The position numbers were made by a program, and so were the translations under genes. The notes under the pieces are model-generated. The model was not told where the DNA came from. It did no database searches and was given only the letters and a program-made list of their open reading frames with translations. Below, piece after piece: positions 1 through 8,529 of a DNA stretch of 64,000 nt (positions within the stretch are counted from its first letter, which is position 1; each line of letters opens with the position of its first letter). The stretch comes from Bacillota bacterium (GTDB lineage: Bacteria; Bacillota; Clostridia; Christensenellales; Aristaeellaceae): contig JAEYPB010000004.1 in assembly GCA_023411175.1 (NCBI GenBank), forward strand, positions 1-64,000. Reading direction: 5' to 3'.

Positions 1-237
1 GCCGCGAAGGCCGCGCCCGCCGGCGCCGAAGTGGTCAAGGCGCCCATGCCGGGCAACATCGTCTCGATCAGCGTGTCGGAAGGCGCGTCGGTCAAGAAGG
101 GCCAGGTTCTGTTGGTCCTCGAAGCCATGAAGATGGAAAACGAAATCGTTTCGCCCCGTGACGGCGTCGTCTCCTCGCTTCTGGTGTCCAAGGGCGCTTC
201 GGTCAACTCTGGCGACGGGCTGATCGCGCTGGGCTGA
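1..237 (+). CDS. Biotin carrier (biotinyl/lipoyl attachment) protein, 3' part only
   Basis: The window opens inside this gene; 78 codons are visible and the reading frame is open to base 1. The visible part begins with an Ala/Pro-rich flexible stretch and continues into a complete biotinyl domain with the EAMKMEN motif, whose central lysine carries biotin. The domain shuttles a carboxyl group between the carboxyltransferase and a second active site. The next gene, 70 bases downstream, encodes a carboxyltransferase alpha subunit that has no biotin domain of its own, so the two most likely form one biotin-dependent decarboxylase (oxaloacetate-, methylmalonyl- or glutaconyl-CoA-type). Which substrate is used cannot be told from this fragment. 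Confidence 0.9.
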   Translation, partial: AAKAAPAGAEVVKAPMPGNIVSISVSEGASVKKGQVLLVLEAMKMENEIVSPRDGVVSSLLVSKGASVNSGDGLIALG

Positions 238-307
238 CACCGGCAGCGCGCCGCGGGGTTTATTGGTTCCGCGGCCGGGTATATACTTGGCGAGGAGGGA
301 TATGACC

Positions 308-1708
308 ATGGGCAAAAAGGTACTCATTACCGATACGATTTTGCGCGATGCGCACCAGTCGCAGGCGGCTACCCGCATGCGGCTTGAGGATATGCTTCCC
401 GCGGCGGAAAAACTGGACAAGGTCGGCTACTACTCCCTCGAGGCGTGGGGCGGCGCGACCTTTGACAGCTGCCTGCGCTTTCTGAATGAAGACCCCTGGC
501 ACAGGCTGCGCGCGCTGCGCGAGGCCATGCCCAAGACCAAGCTGCAGATGCTGCTGCGCGGCCAGAACATTCTGGGTTATAAGCATTACGCCGACGACGT
601 GGTGGATGAATTCGTCCGCCTGTCGGTCAAGAACGGCATCAACATCATCCGCATCTTCGACGCGCTGAACGACACCCGCAACATGGAAGTCGCCATGAAG
701 GCCACGAAGAAGCACGGTGGCATCGCTGAGGCGGCTATGAGCTACACCTCGAGCCCCGTCCACAACGAGGACTACTTCGTGGAGCTGGCCATCAAGCTGG
801 AGAAGATGGGCGCGGACACCATCGCCGTCAAGGACATGGCGAACCTGCTCCTGCCCTATCAGGCCTACAGCCTGGTTAAAAAGCTCAAGCAGGCCGTCAA
901 GGTGCCGATCCACATGCACACCCACAACACCACCGGCACCGGCGACATGACCTACCTCAAGGCCATCGAGGCGGGCGCGGACATCATCGACACCGCGCTG
1001 TCCCCGCTGGGCAACGGCACCGCCCAGCCGGCTACGGAGCCGATGGTCGCCACCCTGAAGGGCACCGAGTACGACACCGGCCTTGACATCGGCCTTCTCT
1101 CCGACATCGCGGTGCACTTCCGCGGCGTCGCCGACAAGCTGACGAAGGAGGGCTTCCTCGACCCGAAGGTGCTCAAAATCGACATCAATACGCTTTTGTA
1201 TCAGGTGCCGGGCGGCATGCTGTCCAACCTGATCTCGCAGCTCAAGCAGGCTGGCAAGTCCGACAAGTTCTACGACGTGCTGGAGGAGATCCCGCGCGTG
1301 CGCGAGGACTTCGGCTATCCGCCGCTGGTTACGCCCACCAGCCAGATCGTGGGCACCCAGGCCGTCATGAACGTCATCGCAGGCGAGCGCTACAAGATGA
1401 ACCCCAAGGAGTCTCAGGCGCTGATGCGCGGCGAATACGGCCGCCTGCCCGCCCCGGTGAACGAGGAAGTCCGCCGCAAGGTTATCGGCGATGCCGAAGT
1501 CATCACCTGCCGCCCGGCCGACCTTCTGAAGCCGGAGCTGGAAGAGTACAAAAAGCAGGCTGCCGAGTACGTGCAGCAGCCGGAGGACGTACTTTCCTAC
1601 GCGCTGTTCCCGCAGGTCGCCGAGAAGTACTTCCAGTACCGCCAGGCGCAGTCCATGAAGCTGGACAACACCCTCCTCAACAAAGAGGAAAAGGTGCTGC
1701 CCGTCTAA
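308..1708 (+). CDS. oadA: Oxaloacetate decarboxylase alpha subunit / pyruvate carboxylase subunit B-type carboxyltransferase
   Basis: This 466-residue protein has an N-terminal HMGL-like TIM barrel followed by the conserved PYC_OADA domain. Visible motifs are the start TDTILRDAHQS, the barrel lysine in AVKDMANLL (carbamylated in the family) and the metal ligands in HMHTHNTTG. It transfers a carboxyl group between biotin and an oxoacid. It ends without a biotinyl domain, matching the separate carrier gene just upstream. The start is placed at 308 because AGGAGG at 293-298 gives a 9-base spacer; ATG 302 is only 3 bases from it. A strong terminator follows. Naming it alpha subunit of a Na+-pumping decarboxylase rather than a pyruvate carboxylase half is inference. 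Confidence 0.9.
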   Translation: MGKKVLITDTILRDAHQSQAATRMRLEDMLPAAEKLDKVGYYSLEAWGGATFDSCLRFLNEDPWHRLRALREAMPKTKLQMLLRGQNILGYKHYADDVVDEFVRLSVKNGINIIRIFDALNDTRNMEVAMKATKKHGGIAEAAMSYTSSPVHNEDYFVELAIKLEKMGADTIAVKDMANLLLPYQAYSLVKKLKQAVKVPIHMHTHNTTGTGDMTYLKAIEAGADIIDTALSPLGNGTAQPATEPMVATLKGTEYDTGLDIGLLSDIAVHFRGVADKLTKEGFLDPKVLKIDINTLLYQVPGGMLSNLISQLKQAGKSDKFYDVLEEIPRVREDFGYPPLVTPTSQIVGTQAVMNVIAGERYKMNPKESQALMRGEYGRLPAPVNEEVRRKVIGDAEVITCRPADLLKPELEEYKKQAAEYVQQPEDVLSYALFPQVAEKYFQYRQAQSMKLDNTLLNKEEKVLPV

Positions 1709-1746
1709 AAGTTCTTACCAAGGATAAAGCGCCGGATGTTGGCGCG

Positions 1747-1773
1747 GGGAGCCCCGACGGGGGCTCCCTTTTT
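1747..1773 (+). terminator. Rho-independent terminator after the carboxyltransferase gene
   Basis: A 9-bp perfect stem (GGGAGCCCC / GGGGCTCCC) with a 4-base loop is followed by five T. It lies about 40 bases after the carboxyltransferase stop codon. Confidence 0.85.
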
Positions 1774-1864
1774 CGATGTCAAAACACTTCGTCTACGACA
1801 GCGAAATGCAAGTTAAGGCTCAGCGGTGATATGTTACACGCTTGCCCGGAGGGCAAAAGGCAGT

Positions 1865-1900
1865 AAAAAACCCGCCGCCGGTAACTCCGGCGGCGGGTTT
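1865..1900 (-). terminator. Terminator of the long leftward operon
   Basis: On the minus strand a 10-bp perfect GC stem (CCCGCCGCCG at 1871-1880 with 1888-1897) is followed by a run of T (A-run 1865-1870 on plus). It lies directly after the class II aldolase stop. Confidence 0.85.
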
Positions 1901-1907
1901 GGTGTGT

Positions 1908-2624
1908 TCAGACGAAGATGTCGTTCAGGCTCTCGACCACGCCCGGCAGGCCCGGCATGGGCATGTTGCGGATGCGGATGACGTTTTCGAGGTTTTTGAC
2001 GTCCGAAGGTGGGATGGGCTTGGGGTTTCCGAGCATTTTTGCGATCAGGATGGACTTGGCGGCGGCCTCCATCATCTCCAGGAACTCGATGGCGCGCCAC
2101 ACGCCCTCGGGGCTGACCATCACCGCGCCGTGGTTTTCCATCAGGAAGCCGTTGGATTTTTCGATGACCGCGTCAAAGTTCATCGCAAGCTGCTCGGACA
2201 GCGGCTCGGCGTAGGGCACCATGATCATGGGACCCACCTCGATCACCGGTTCCGGCAAAAAGGGCATTTGCAGCCAGTCTCCGCCGGCGATGGCGAAGCC
2301 CGTCAGGATCGGCGGATGGGCGTGCACGACGCCCTTGACATCCGGCCGCTTGTTCATGATGCGCACGTGGAACGGCCATTCGCCGGTGGGCTTTCTGCCC
2401 TCCTTCGCATAGAGCACCTTGCCGCTCATGTCCACGGCGCAGATGTCCTCAAAGGTGATGGCAATTTTGGCGACCTTCGTGGGGGTGATGAGCAGCACGT
2501 CCTCATCCGCCCGGAGCGACAGGTTGCCGCCCTGGCTGGTGACGAAGCCGACTTCCGCCAGGCGGTTTGCGGCGCGGGCCAGTTCTTTGATTTCCGCCTG
2601 ATACTTTGACTGGAACGGGGTCAT
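1908..2624 (-). CDS. Class II aldolase/adducin family protein
   Basis: This 238-residue protein matches the L-fuculose-/L-ribulose-phosphate aldolase and epimerase fold. Visible are the phosphate-binding SQGGNLSLR, a Glu in PTGEWPFH, the zinc ligands HAH in VVHAHPP and a third His in ENHGAV. Members cleave or epimerise phosphorylated sugars using zinc. It is the last gene of a leftward unit and starts 18 bases after the heparinase-like gene, behind an AGGAAG ribosome site. With the Gfo/Idh oxidoreductase and the polysaccharide-lyase-like protein upstream, a role in catabolism of a deoxy- or acidic sugar is plausible. The exact substrate is unknown. Confidence 0.88.
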   Translation of the reverse strand: MTPFQSKYQAEIKELARAANRLAEVGFVTSQGGNLSLRADEDVLLITPTKVAKIAITFEDICAVDMSGKVLYAKEGRKPTGEWPFHVRIMNKRPDVKGVVHAHPPILTGFAIAGGDWLQMPFLPEPVIEVGPMIMVPYAEPLSEQLAMNFDAVIEKSNGFLMENHGAVMVSPEGVWRAIEFLEMMEAAAKSILIAKMLGNPKPIPPSDVKNLENVIRIRNMPMPGLPGVVESLNDIFV

Positions 2625-2642
2625 GGAGAGAGCACTTCCTTT

Positions 2643-4370
2643 CTATTGTAGGCCGATGTCGTCGGCCGGGGAGAACGAAAAGTCCAGCCTGCCGCCGGGC
2701 GCAGGCTCCCGCATGGTCAGTTCAAGCCGGTAGACCCGGCCGCCCCAGATTTCCGAAAGGCGCGGGTTTTCAAGCTCGATGGCGGTGACCGACGGGGCAA
2801 GCCCCGCGGGGAAGCGCATCACGACCGGGCCGAGGCGCGCGCCGCCGTCAAAGAGGCGCGGCTCGAAGGGGGAGATGAACCGGAACGTCGCGCGGCTTTG
2901 CGCGCCTTCGAAGTCGAACGCGTCGATCAGGCGCACCAGGTTTTCGCCGGGCAGCAGCATCAGGCTGCGCTGCCAGCTGTAGAGCCTCGCAGCGGGCGGG
3001 TAGGCGTGGGCGATGCCCGCGGTGATCATAAAGTAGCCGTCGTAGCGCACCTCCGGCGGCTCGGGCGCGCGGCGCGCGCCGCTCTGCTCCACGGCCTCGA
3101 CGGCGGGCACGCTGTGGGTGTCCGCGCCCGGAAGGCCTGCGGCGGCGATCACCGGCTCGCCGCGGTAGAAGAGGCTCACATCGCCCGCGTCGCGGTGGGG
3201 GGAAGGTCCGTCCGTCAGCGCGACGAAGAAGTCTCCGGCTCGCGCCAGCGCGACGCCCATATCCGGCATCAGCGCCGAGCCAGGCATCGACAGGCGCGCG
3301 GGCTCCCGGAGGAGCTTCTCGCGGCCCCTGAGGTGCGCGAAGGCCGTAAACAGCCCGTCGAACTCCGGTTCGAAGGCGGGGTCGCGCCGCCGAAGCCACG
3401 CGGCGAGGCCGCACAGGCAGCTGGAGCGGGTGCCTTCGCCCAATCGAAACAGCGCGTCCGCGGAGAGCCGCGGCCTCGGGCTGCCGCCGGGGTTTATAAA
3501 CCAGCCTTCGCCGACGTGGGTTTTGCACGGGAGCACGGCCATTTCGATGAACCGTGGCTCATCCCGAAGTTCCACCACCCCGCCGCTGGCCAGCGAGAGC
3601 ATGGAAAAGCAGTCGTTCAGCGCAGAGGTGGTCTCCATGTGACGCTCGAGCCCGTTTGCCGCGCCGCCGTCCGGCAGGAGCGACCGGAGGGTTCCCTCGA
3701 GCAGCCGCAACACCCTTCGGATCATCTGCCACCGGCGCTCGCCCTCGTCGGTCTCCGCCGCGAGACAGGCGGTCAGGAGGTGGGCGCAGATCCTGGGCGC
3801 ATCGCCGCCCAGGTGCATCCAGTCCTCGCCGTCACGGGCGATGACGGGGTCGAACACCCGGCGGCGGAGCTCGTATTCCATTCGGGCGGAGAGCTGCGGC
3901 GAGATGCGGTCAAGCCGCGCGCTGACCATCTGCCGGGAAAGCGCGAACAGTTCCGCGGTGCGGGCCGCGTTGAGGTCCATGTCCGGAGAGCCGAAGGCCG
4001 GAAGCGACGCGCCCCGCCGGGGGAAGGTGGCCCAGTTGGTCTCCTCGGCCATCATCCAGAGGAGGTCCGCCGCCCGGGGCAGGTACTTTTCGTCGCCCGA
4101 CACGCAGGCGCCCAGCACCAGCTTCACCGCTTGCCGGCGGCGAAGCGTGTAACCCTCGGGTGCTTCCGCGCCGGTTCGGGCGAGGAAATCCCCGGCGGTG
4201 AGCATGGGCAGCGGCGCGCGCAGCGCCCTTTCCGCCTGAGCCACGAGCGCGGCGGAAGCGTCCGGGTCGAAGCCCGTCCATGCGCGGCGGTCGTCCATGG
4301 ATGGCACGACGCGAACATGCGCCGCCGGGCGCAGGCTGTAGAGCAGATCTTCCTGCCTCAGCGGAAACAT
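2643..4370 (-). CDS. Heparinase II/III family-like protein
   Basis: This 575-residue protein has the two-part layout of the family: an N-terminal alpha/alpha toroid (about residues 1-330, with the conserved EETNWATFPR segment) and a C-terminal beta-sandwich region. Relatives cleave acidic polysaccharides or oligosaccharides by beta-elimination. No signal peptide is visible, so it probably acts on internalised oligosaccharides. The start at 4370 is preferred because GGAGG lies 8 bases upstream; an in-frame GTG 9 bases earlier overlaps that site. It sits between a Gfo/Idh oxidoreductase and a class II aldolase. Catalytic residues could not be assigned with certainty. Confidence 0.75.
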   Translation of the reverse strand: MFPLRQEDLLYSLRPAAHVRVVPSMDDRRAWTGFDPDASAALVAQAERALRAPLPMLTAGDFLARTGAEAPEGYTLRRRQAVKLVLGACVSGDEKYLPRAADLLWMMAEETNWATFPRRGASLPAFGSPDMDLNAARTAELFALSRQMVSARLDRISPQLSARMEYELRRRVFDPVIARDGEDWMHLGGDAPRICAHLLTACLAAETDEGERRWQMIRRVLRLLEGTLRSLLPDGGAANGLERHMETTSALNDCFSMLSLASGGVVELRDEPRFIEMAVLPCKTHVGEGWFINPGGSPRPRLSADALFRLGEGTRSSCLCGLAAWLRRRDPAFEPEFDGLFTAFAHLRGREKLLREPARLSMPGSALMPDMGVALARAGDFFVALTDGPSPHRDAGDVSLFYRGEPVIAAAGLPGADTHSVPAVEAVEQSGARRAPEPPEVRYDGYFMITAGIAHAYPPAARLYSWQRSLMLLPGENLVRLIDAFDFEGAQSRATFRFISPFEPRLFDGGARLGPVVMRFPAGLAPSVTAIELENPRLSEIWGGRVYRLELTMREPAPGGRLDFSFSPADDIGLQ

Positions 4371-4406
4371 GAAGTCCACCTCCGCATTCGCCTTTTGTAG
4401 CGCTCT

Positions 4407-5534
4407 TCAGCGCGAAAAATCCACCCAAGCGCTTTCGCGGTGCGAGCGCACCATCGCGTCCATCAGCCTTTGGAGCCGCGCGCCTTCGAAGATGTCGGGG
4501 CTCGCGGGCACGCTGCGGCTGACCGCATCCAAAAAGCTGTAGTAAGAGTGCATGTGCGCCCTGTCCCAGCCCACGCGGTTTTTCGGCGGCAGGAAGGAGC
4601 CGCCCGGCGCGGGGTAACGCGCCGTGGAGGCGATGCGGCGGTAGCCGCGCTCGCCGCCGAGGGCCGTCTCCGGCAGGGTGTTGTCGAAGAAATCCAGATA
4701 ATCGGCCTCCGTCAGCCGCCACCTGAGCGCGCCCCGGTCGCCGTGGATTTCGAAGGACAGTTCGTCCTCCGCGCCGGTGGTGATCTTGGAGGCGGTGGCG
4801 GTGCCCACCGCGCCGCCTGGCATTTCGAGGATCATCACCGCCTGGTCGTCGGACACGTTTGCGGCCACGCCGCCGCCGGGGAGGGGCCGCTCCGGGTAGA
4901 GGGTGCGGAGGCGGCACAATACCCTTTGGGGGTAGCCGATCAAAAAAGCCAGCATATCCAGCGCGTGGGAGCCGAGGTCAAGGAGCACGCCCGCGTCCTC
5001 CAGCATCTTCCATCCGGCGGGTTTCCTCGCGTCGATGGAACCGGAGTGGTCGTACCGGGCGGAAAAGGACAGGATGTTTCCGATCCGTCCCTCGTCGATC
5101 AGCTGCTTCGCCCGGAGCACGCTGGGGAAGAAGCGGTTGTTGAAAGCCATCTGCGTCAGTAGGCCGGCCTCGCGGGCGGCGCGTTCGATCCGATCGGCGG
5201 AATCCGCGTCGACCGTCAGGGGCTTATCGATGTACAGGTGTTTTCCCGCCTTCAGCGCGTCCAGAATCATCGCCTCATGCAGCGCGTTGGGGGTGGAGAT
5301 GGAGACGACGTCGATGTCCGGGCGGGCGAGGGTCTCCCGGTAGTCGCCCGTAAAGTGGGTTGCGCCGAGGATTTCCGCCGCGGCCTTCACGGCGTCGACC
5401 CGCCGGGAACACACCGAGCGGATCACGGGCCGAAAGCCTGCCCCCGGATAGAACAGCGGCATTTCCCTGAGCGCGTGGGCGTGGGTGCGCCCCATGAACC
5501 CCCAGCCGATGATGCCGACGCCGATTTCCTTCAT
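4407..5534 (-). CDS. Gfo/Idh/MocA family oxidoreductase
   Basis: This 375-residue protein has an N-terminal Rossmann fold with GIIGWGFMGRTHAHAL for NAD(P) binding and the family EKP-type lysine in YIDKPLTVD. The C-terminal alpha/beta domain is complete, including a GGRD-like beta region. Members oxidise or reduce sugars, inositols or sugar acids. A GGAGGG ribosome site precedes ATG 5534. It starts 18 bases after the binding-lipoprotein gene, so it is probably in the same transcript, and it leads the oxidoreductase-heparinase-aldolase block. The substrate is unknown. Confidence 0.92.
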   Translation of the reverse strand: MKEIGVGIIGWGFMGRTHAHALREMPLFYPGAGFRPVIRSVCSRRVDAVKAAAEILGATHFTGDYRETLARPDIDVVSISTPNALHEAMILDALKAGKHLYIDKPLTVDADSADRIERAAREAGLLTQMAFNNRFFPSVLRAKQLIDEGRIGNILSFSARYDHSGSIDARKPAGWKMLEDAGVLLDLGSHALDMLAFLIGYPQRVLCRLRTLYPERPLPGGGVAANVSDDQAVMILEMPGGAVGTATASKITTGAEDELSFEIHGDRGALRWRLTEADYLDFFDNTLPETALGGERGYRRIASTARYPAPGGSFLPPKNRVGWDRAHMHSYYSFLDAVSRSVPASPDIFEGARLQRLMDAMVRSHRESAWVDFSR

Positions 5535-5552
5535 CGTTTATCCCTCCGGTTG

Positions 5553-7301
5553 TCAGTTGGTGCTGGACGAGGTGGCGAGACCCCGCAGCGCGTCGCCGCG
5601 GCGCGGCGCCTCGAGCCGCCCCAGCGGCACTTTGGATACGGTGAGGCCGGTGCGGAAGAAGAGCCCCAGAATGGGAAGATCCTCGACCAGCCGGAGCTGC
5701 AGGCTGTACATGGAGGACTGCAGATCCTCCTCAATGATGGCGGACCATGCCGCACGCAGGAGCGACTCCATTTCGTCGGTGGTGTAGCGCTGGTAGTTGG
5801 AGGTGCCGTTCCTGCCCAAAAGGAAGTTGAGGTTGGGGATATCGCTGAGCTCGAAGGCGACCAGGGCCAGGTGGAAACTTCCGTTGTTCAGCCGGTCGTA
5901 CACTTCACGGTCGGAGAGCACGTAGGTCTCCACCTCGAAACCGACCAGCCGAAGCTGCGCGGCCAAGAGATCCACCGCCTCCGAACGGGTGTTGGTGGTG
6001 CCGCGGTCATGGGTGATCAGGGTGAGCTTCAAGTCCACCAGGCTGCCGTCGACCTCCTTCTCCAGAAGGTTGTCGCCGTCCACATCCTTCCAACCGTCGT
6101 CCATCAGCAGCTTCAGCGCGCGCTCCGGGCTGTAGTTGTAGCGGGTGGCCTGGGCGTTGTAGAGCCAGGAGCCGGGGATGACCGGAACCTCGCTCTCCTG
6201 CACGAGGCCCGCGTAGACCGTGTTGGCCAGCGTGGTGCGGTCGATGGCGTACATCAGCGCCTGCCGCACGGCCAGGCTGCCTACGATTTCGTTGCGCAGG
6301 TTGGGCACGATGCACTCATAAGTGTTGGTGGAGTAGTCCGCCGACTGCCGGTCGCTGAGCTGACGGCTGAGCGAGATTGTGGGGTATTCGCTGGCCAGCG
6401 CGTCGATTTCGCCGGTTTCCAAGAGGTTCATCGCGATGCGGTTGGTGGCGCAGAGCATGCCCACCACCGAATGAATCTGGGTGTTCGCGCGCTTCCACCA
6501 CAGCGGGTTCTCTTCGATTCGGAGCGCGTAGCCGGTGGAGTACCCGATGTACCAGTAGGGCCCGGTGCCGAAGGGGTACGGGCTTGAGATGGAGCCGCTG
6601 GAGACGATGGGGAAGGTCATCGCGTAGAGCAGCATGTAGCCGATGGAGCTGTTGGACTTGACCACCACCGTGGATTCATCCCCGACGCTCATGGACGAAA
6701 CCGCCTGAGAGAGCAGCGGATGCCAGTAGGTTGCCGGGTTTTTCATGATTTCGTTGTAGCTGTCCACCACGTCCCGGGCGGTCAGCCGGTCGCCGTTGTG
6801 GAACTGGACGTTTCCGCGCAGCGTGAACGTCCAGGTGTTTCCGCTGACGGCCCACCGGTCAGCCAGGAGCGGCGCGGGCTGGCGGTTTTCGTCCAGCTCC
6901 ACGAGGGATTCGTAGACCAGCGCGTTGACGCTCATCACGTCCCGGTACTTGCACCGCAGGGGGTTGATTTCCGCGTCCGCGCTGACGACGAGGCCGAGCG
7001 TGAGGTCGGCGGAGCCGTACATGTCGGAGGGGGACGAGGCGCCGGACTCGGCCGCGCCTTCGGCGGCGCTTTTCTTCTCCTCCGCGGTGGCGGGCGCGGG
7101 CATCACCTCGCCGGGGGCGGGCGCCGCGTCTCCGAGCGCGTACTCCTCTGCGCCGGAATAATCGTCCACCGACGCCTGGTTGTACTCAGGCGGCTGGGTG
7201 GCGTTGTCCAGAAGGGTGATGGTCCGGTTGCCGCCCGAGCAGCCGGTGAGAAGCGCGATGGCCAGGAGAACCGCCATCAGCCGGGCAAGCCTTGAGGTCA
7301 T
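5553..7301 (-). CDS. ABC transporter substrate-binding lipoprotein (peptide/nickel, OppA/DppA family)
   Basis: This 582-residue exported protein has a lipobox LLTGC with the lipidated Cys at residue 21, then a Ser/Ala/Glu-rich spacer (about 30-95). The class C binding fold follows, with the typical WTFTLRGNVQFHNGDRLT motif. It binds peptides or other small solutes outside the membrane and delivers them to an ABC permease. No permease or ATPase gene is adjacent, so it must share one elsewhere or act alone as a sensor. Its start overlaps the stop of the transglycosylase gene by 4 bases, which indicates translational coupling. Confidence 0.93.
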   Translation of the reverse strand: MTSRLARLMAVLLAIALLTGCSGGNRTITLLDNATQPPEYNQASVDDYSGAEEYALGDAAPAPGEVMPAPATAEEKKSAAEGAAESGASSPSDMYGSADLTLGLVVSADAEINPLRCKYRDVMSVNALVYESLVELDENRQPAPLLADRWAVSGNTWTFTLRGNVQFHNGDRLTARDVVDSYNEIMKNPATYWHPLLSQAVSSMSVGDESTVVVKSNSSIGYMLLYAMTFPIVSSGSISSPYPFGTGPYWYIGYSTGYALRIEENPLWWKRANTQIHSVVGMLCATNRIAMNLLETGEIDALASEYPTISLSRQLSDRQSADYSTNTYECIVPNLRNEIVGSLAVRQALMYAIDRTTLANTVYAGLVQESEVPVIPGSWLYNAQATRYNYSPERALKLLMDDGWKDVDGDNLLEKEVDGSLVDLKLTLITHDRGTTNTRSEAVDLLAAQLRLVGFEVETYVLSDREVYDRLNNGSFHLALVAFELSDIPNLNFLLGRNGTSNYQRYTTDEMESLLRAAWSAIIEEDLQSSMYSLQLRLVEDLPILGLFFRTGLTVSKVPLGRLEAPRRGDALRGLATSSSTN

Positions 7302-7912
7302 GACGCAAAAATCTCCTTATAGTGCTCGTAGGCGGATTTGACGCGGGAGACGTACTCCCGGGTGGAGTCAAAGGGGATGTAGGCCAGCGTAACGCCGTCC
7401 TCGGAGTATTGCTTGTCGGTCAGCCACTCGTCCACGCGGGTGCCGCCGGCGTGATAGGCGGCGGTGGCCTTGGTCAGGTCGCCGCCAAAGCGCGCGTCCA
7501 GGTAGCTCAGAAACCAGCAGCCGTAGCGGATGTTGAGATCCGGCTCGAAGAGGGTTGCGTCCGTGTAGCCGCTCGTCTCGTTCAGCTTCTCGGCGATCCA
7601 TCCGCCGGTCTCCGGCATGATCTGCATCAACCCCCGCGCGCCGGCGGAGCTGACCGCTTCCGGCCGGAACGAGGATTCACAGTAGATGACCGCCGCCACG
7701 CGGGCGGGATCCAAACTGTATTCGGCGGCGTACTTTTCAATTTCGTCCCGATAGTCAAGGGGGTAGGCGATCTCGCGAACGTTTTTAGGGAAGAAGAACG
7801 CGTAATAGGCCACCGAAAGAAGCAGAATCAGCGCGATCAGCGGCAGCATCAGCCGCCCTTTCGGCGCGCGTCGACGCCGCTTTCGCGGCGCGTACGCCAG
7901 CGAATTTCTCAT
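7298..7912 (-). CDS. Membrane-anchored lytic transglycosylase (Slt-type)
   Basis: This 204-residue protein has a basic N-terminus, one membrane segment (about 21-41) and an SLT domain. The catalytic Glu is residue 79 in YCESSF, and SAGARGLMQIMPET and AAYHAGG are also present. It would cleave the MurNAc-GlcNAc bond of peptidoglycan on the outer face of the membrane. It overlaps both neighbours by 4 bases (coaE upstream, binding lipoprotein downstream), so the three are almost certainly co-translated. The same coaE-adjacent transglycosylase layout is known from other Clostridia. Confidence 0.93.
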   Translation of the reverse strand: MRNSLAYAPRKRRRRAPKGRLMLPLIALILLLSVAYYAFFFPKNVREIAYPLDYRDEIEKYAAEYSLDPARVAAVIYCESSFRPEAVSSAGARGLMQIMPETGGWIAEKLNETSGYTDATLFEPDLNIRYGCWFLSYLDARFGGDLTKATAAYHAGGTRVDEWLTDKQYSEDGVTLAYIPFDSTREYVSRVKSAYEHYKEIFAS

Positions 7913-8529
7913 TTGTCCATCCTTTTGAGAAGGTCGCGGTACAGGTGCGCGACCTCTTTTTGTACCTCCTGCGGAGGCCTGTCTGTTCGGATGACCACGT
8001 CGGCGCGGTCGATCTTGTCGGAGAGCGGCATCTGACTCGCGATCCGAGCCAGCGCCTGTTCGCGGGTCAACCGGTCGCGGTTCATGAGGCGGAGCACCTG
8101 GCTCTCGCCGTCAAGGGCGGCCACCCACACCGCGTCGCACAGCGCGTCCATGCCGGTTTCATAGAGGAGCGGCACCTCCATCACCACCACGGATGCACCC
8201 TCCTGCCCGGCCTTTTCGATGCCGGCGAGCATCTCCCGCTGCACCGCGGGGTGGATGATGGCCTCCAGCGCCCGCTTGACGCCCTCGTCGGAAAACACGA
8301 CTTCGGCCAGCGCCCGGCGGTCAAGCGCGCCGTCCGGCAGGAAAAAGCCGTCGCCAAAGGTCTCGCGGATGGCGGGGAGCGCATCGCCGCCCGGCGCGGT
8401 CAGGCGGTGAGACGCCTCGTCCGCGCTCAGCACATACGCGCCCAGCTCGCCCAGGGTGGCGAGGATCGTCGTCTTTCCGGTCGCGATGCCGCCCGTCAGG
8501 CCGATGACCGCGGGGCTACTTGCACGCAT
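7909..8529 (-). CDS. coaE: Dephospho-CoA kinase
   Basis: This 206-residue enzyme phosphorylates dephospho-CoA in the last step of CoA synthesis. It has the P-loop GGIATGKTT at residues 13-21 and the usual length for CoaE. The start at 8529 lies inside the end of polA (14-base overlap). It has GGAGGG 6 bases upstream; a longer in-frame reading frame upstream of it is only the antisense side of polA. polA-coaE adjacency is common in Firmicutes. Confidence 0.94.
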   Translation of the reverse strand: MRASSPAVIGLTGGIATGKTTILATLGELGAYVLSADEASHRLTAPGGDALPAIRETFGDGFFLPDGALDRRALAEVVFSDEGVKRALEAIIHPAVQREMLAGIEKAGQEGASVVVMEVPLLYETGMDALCDAVWVAALDGESQVLRLMNRDRLTREQALARIASQMPLSDKIDRADVVIRTDRPPQEVQKEVAHLYRDLLKRMDK

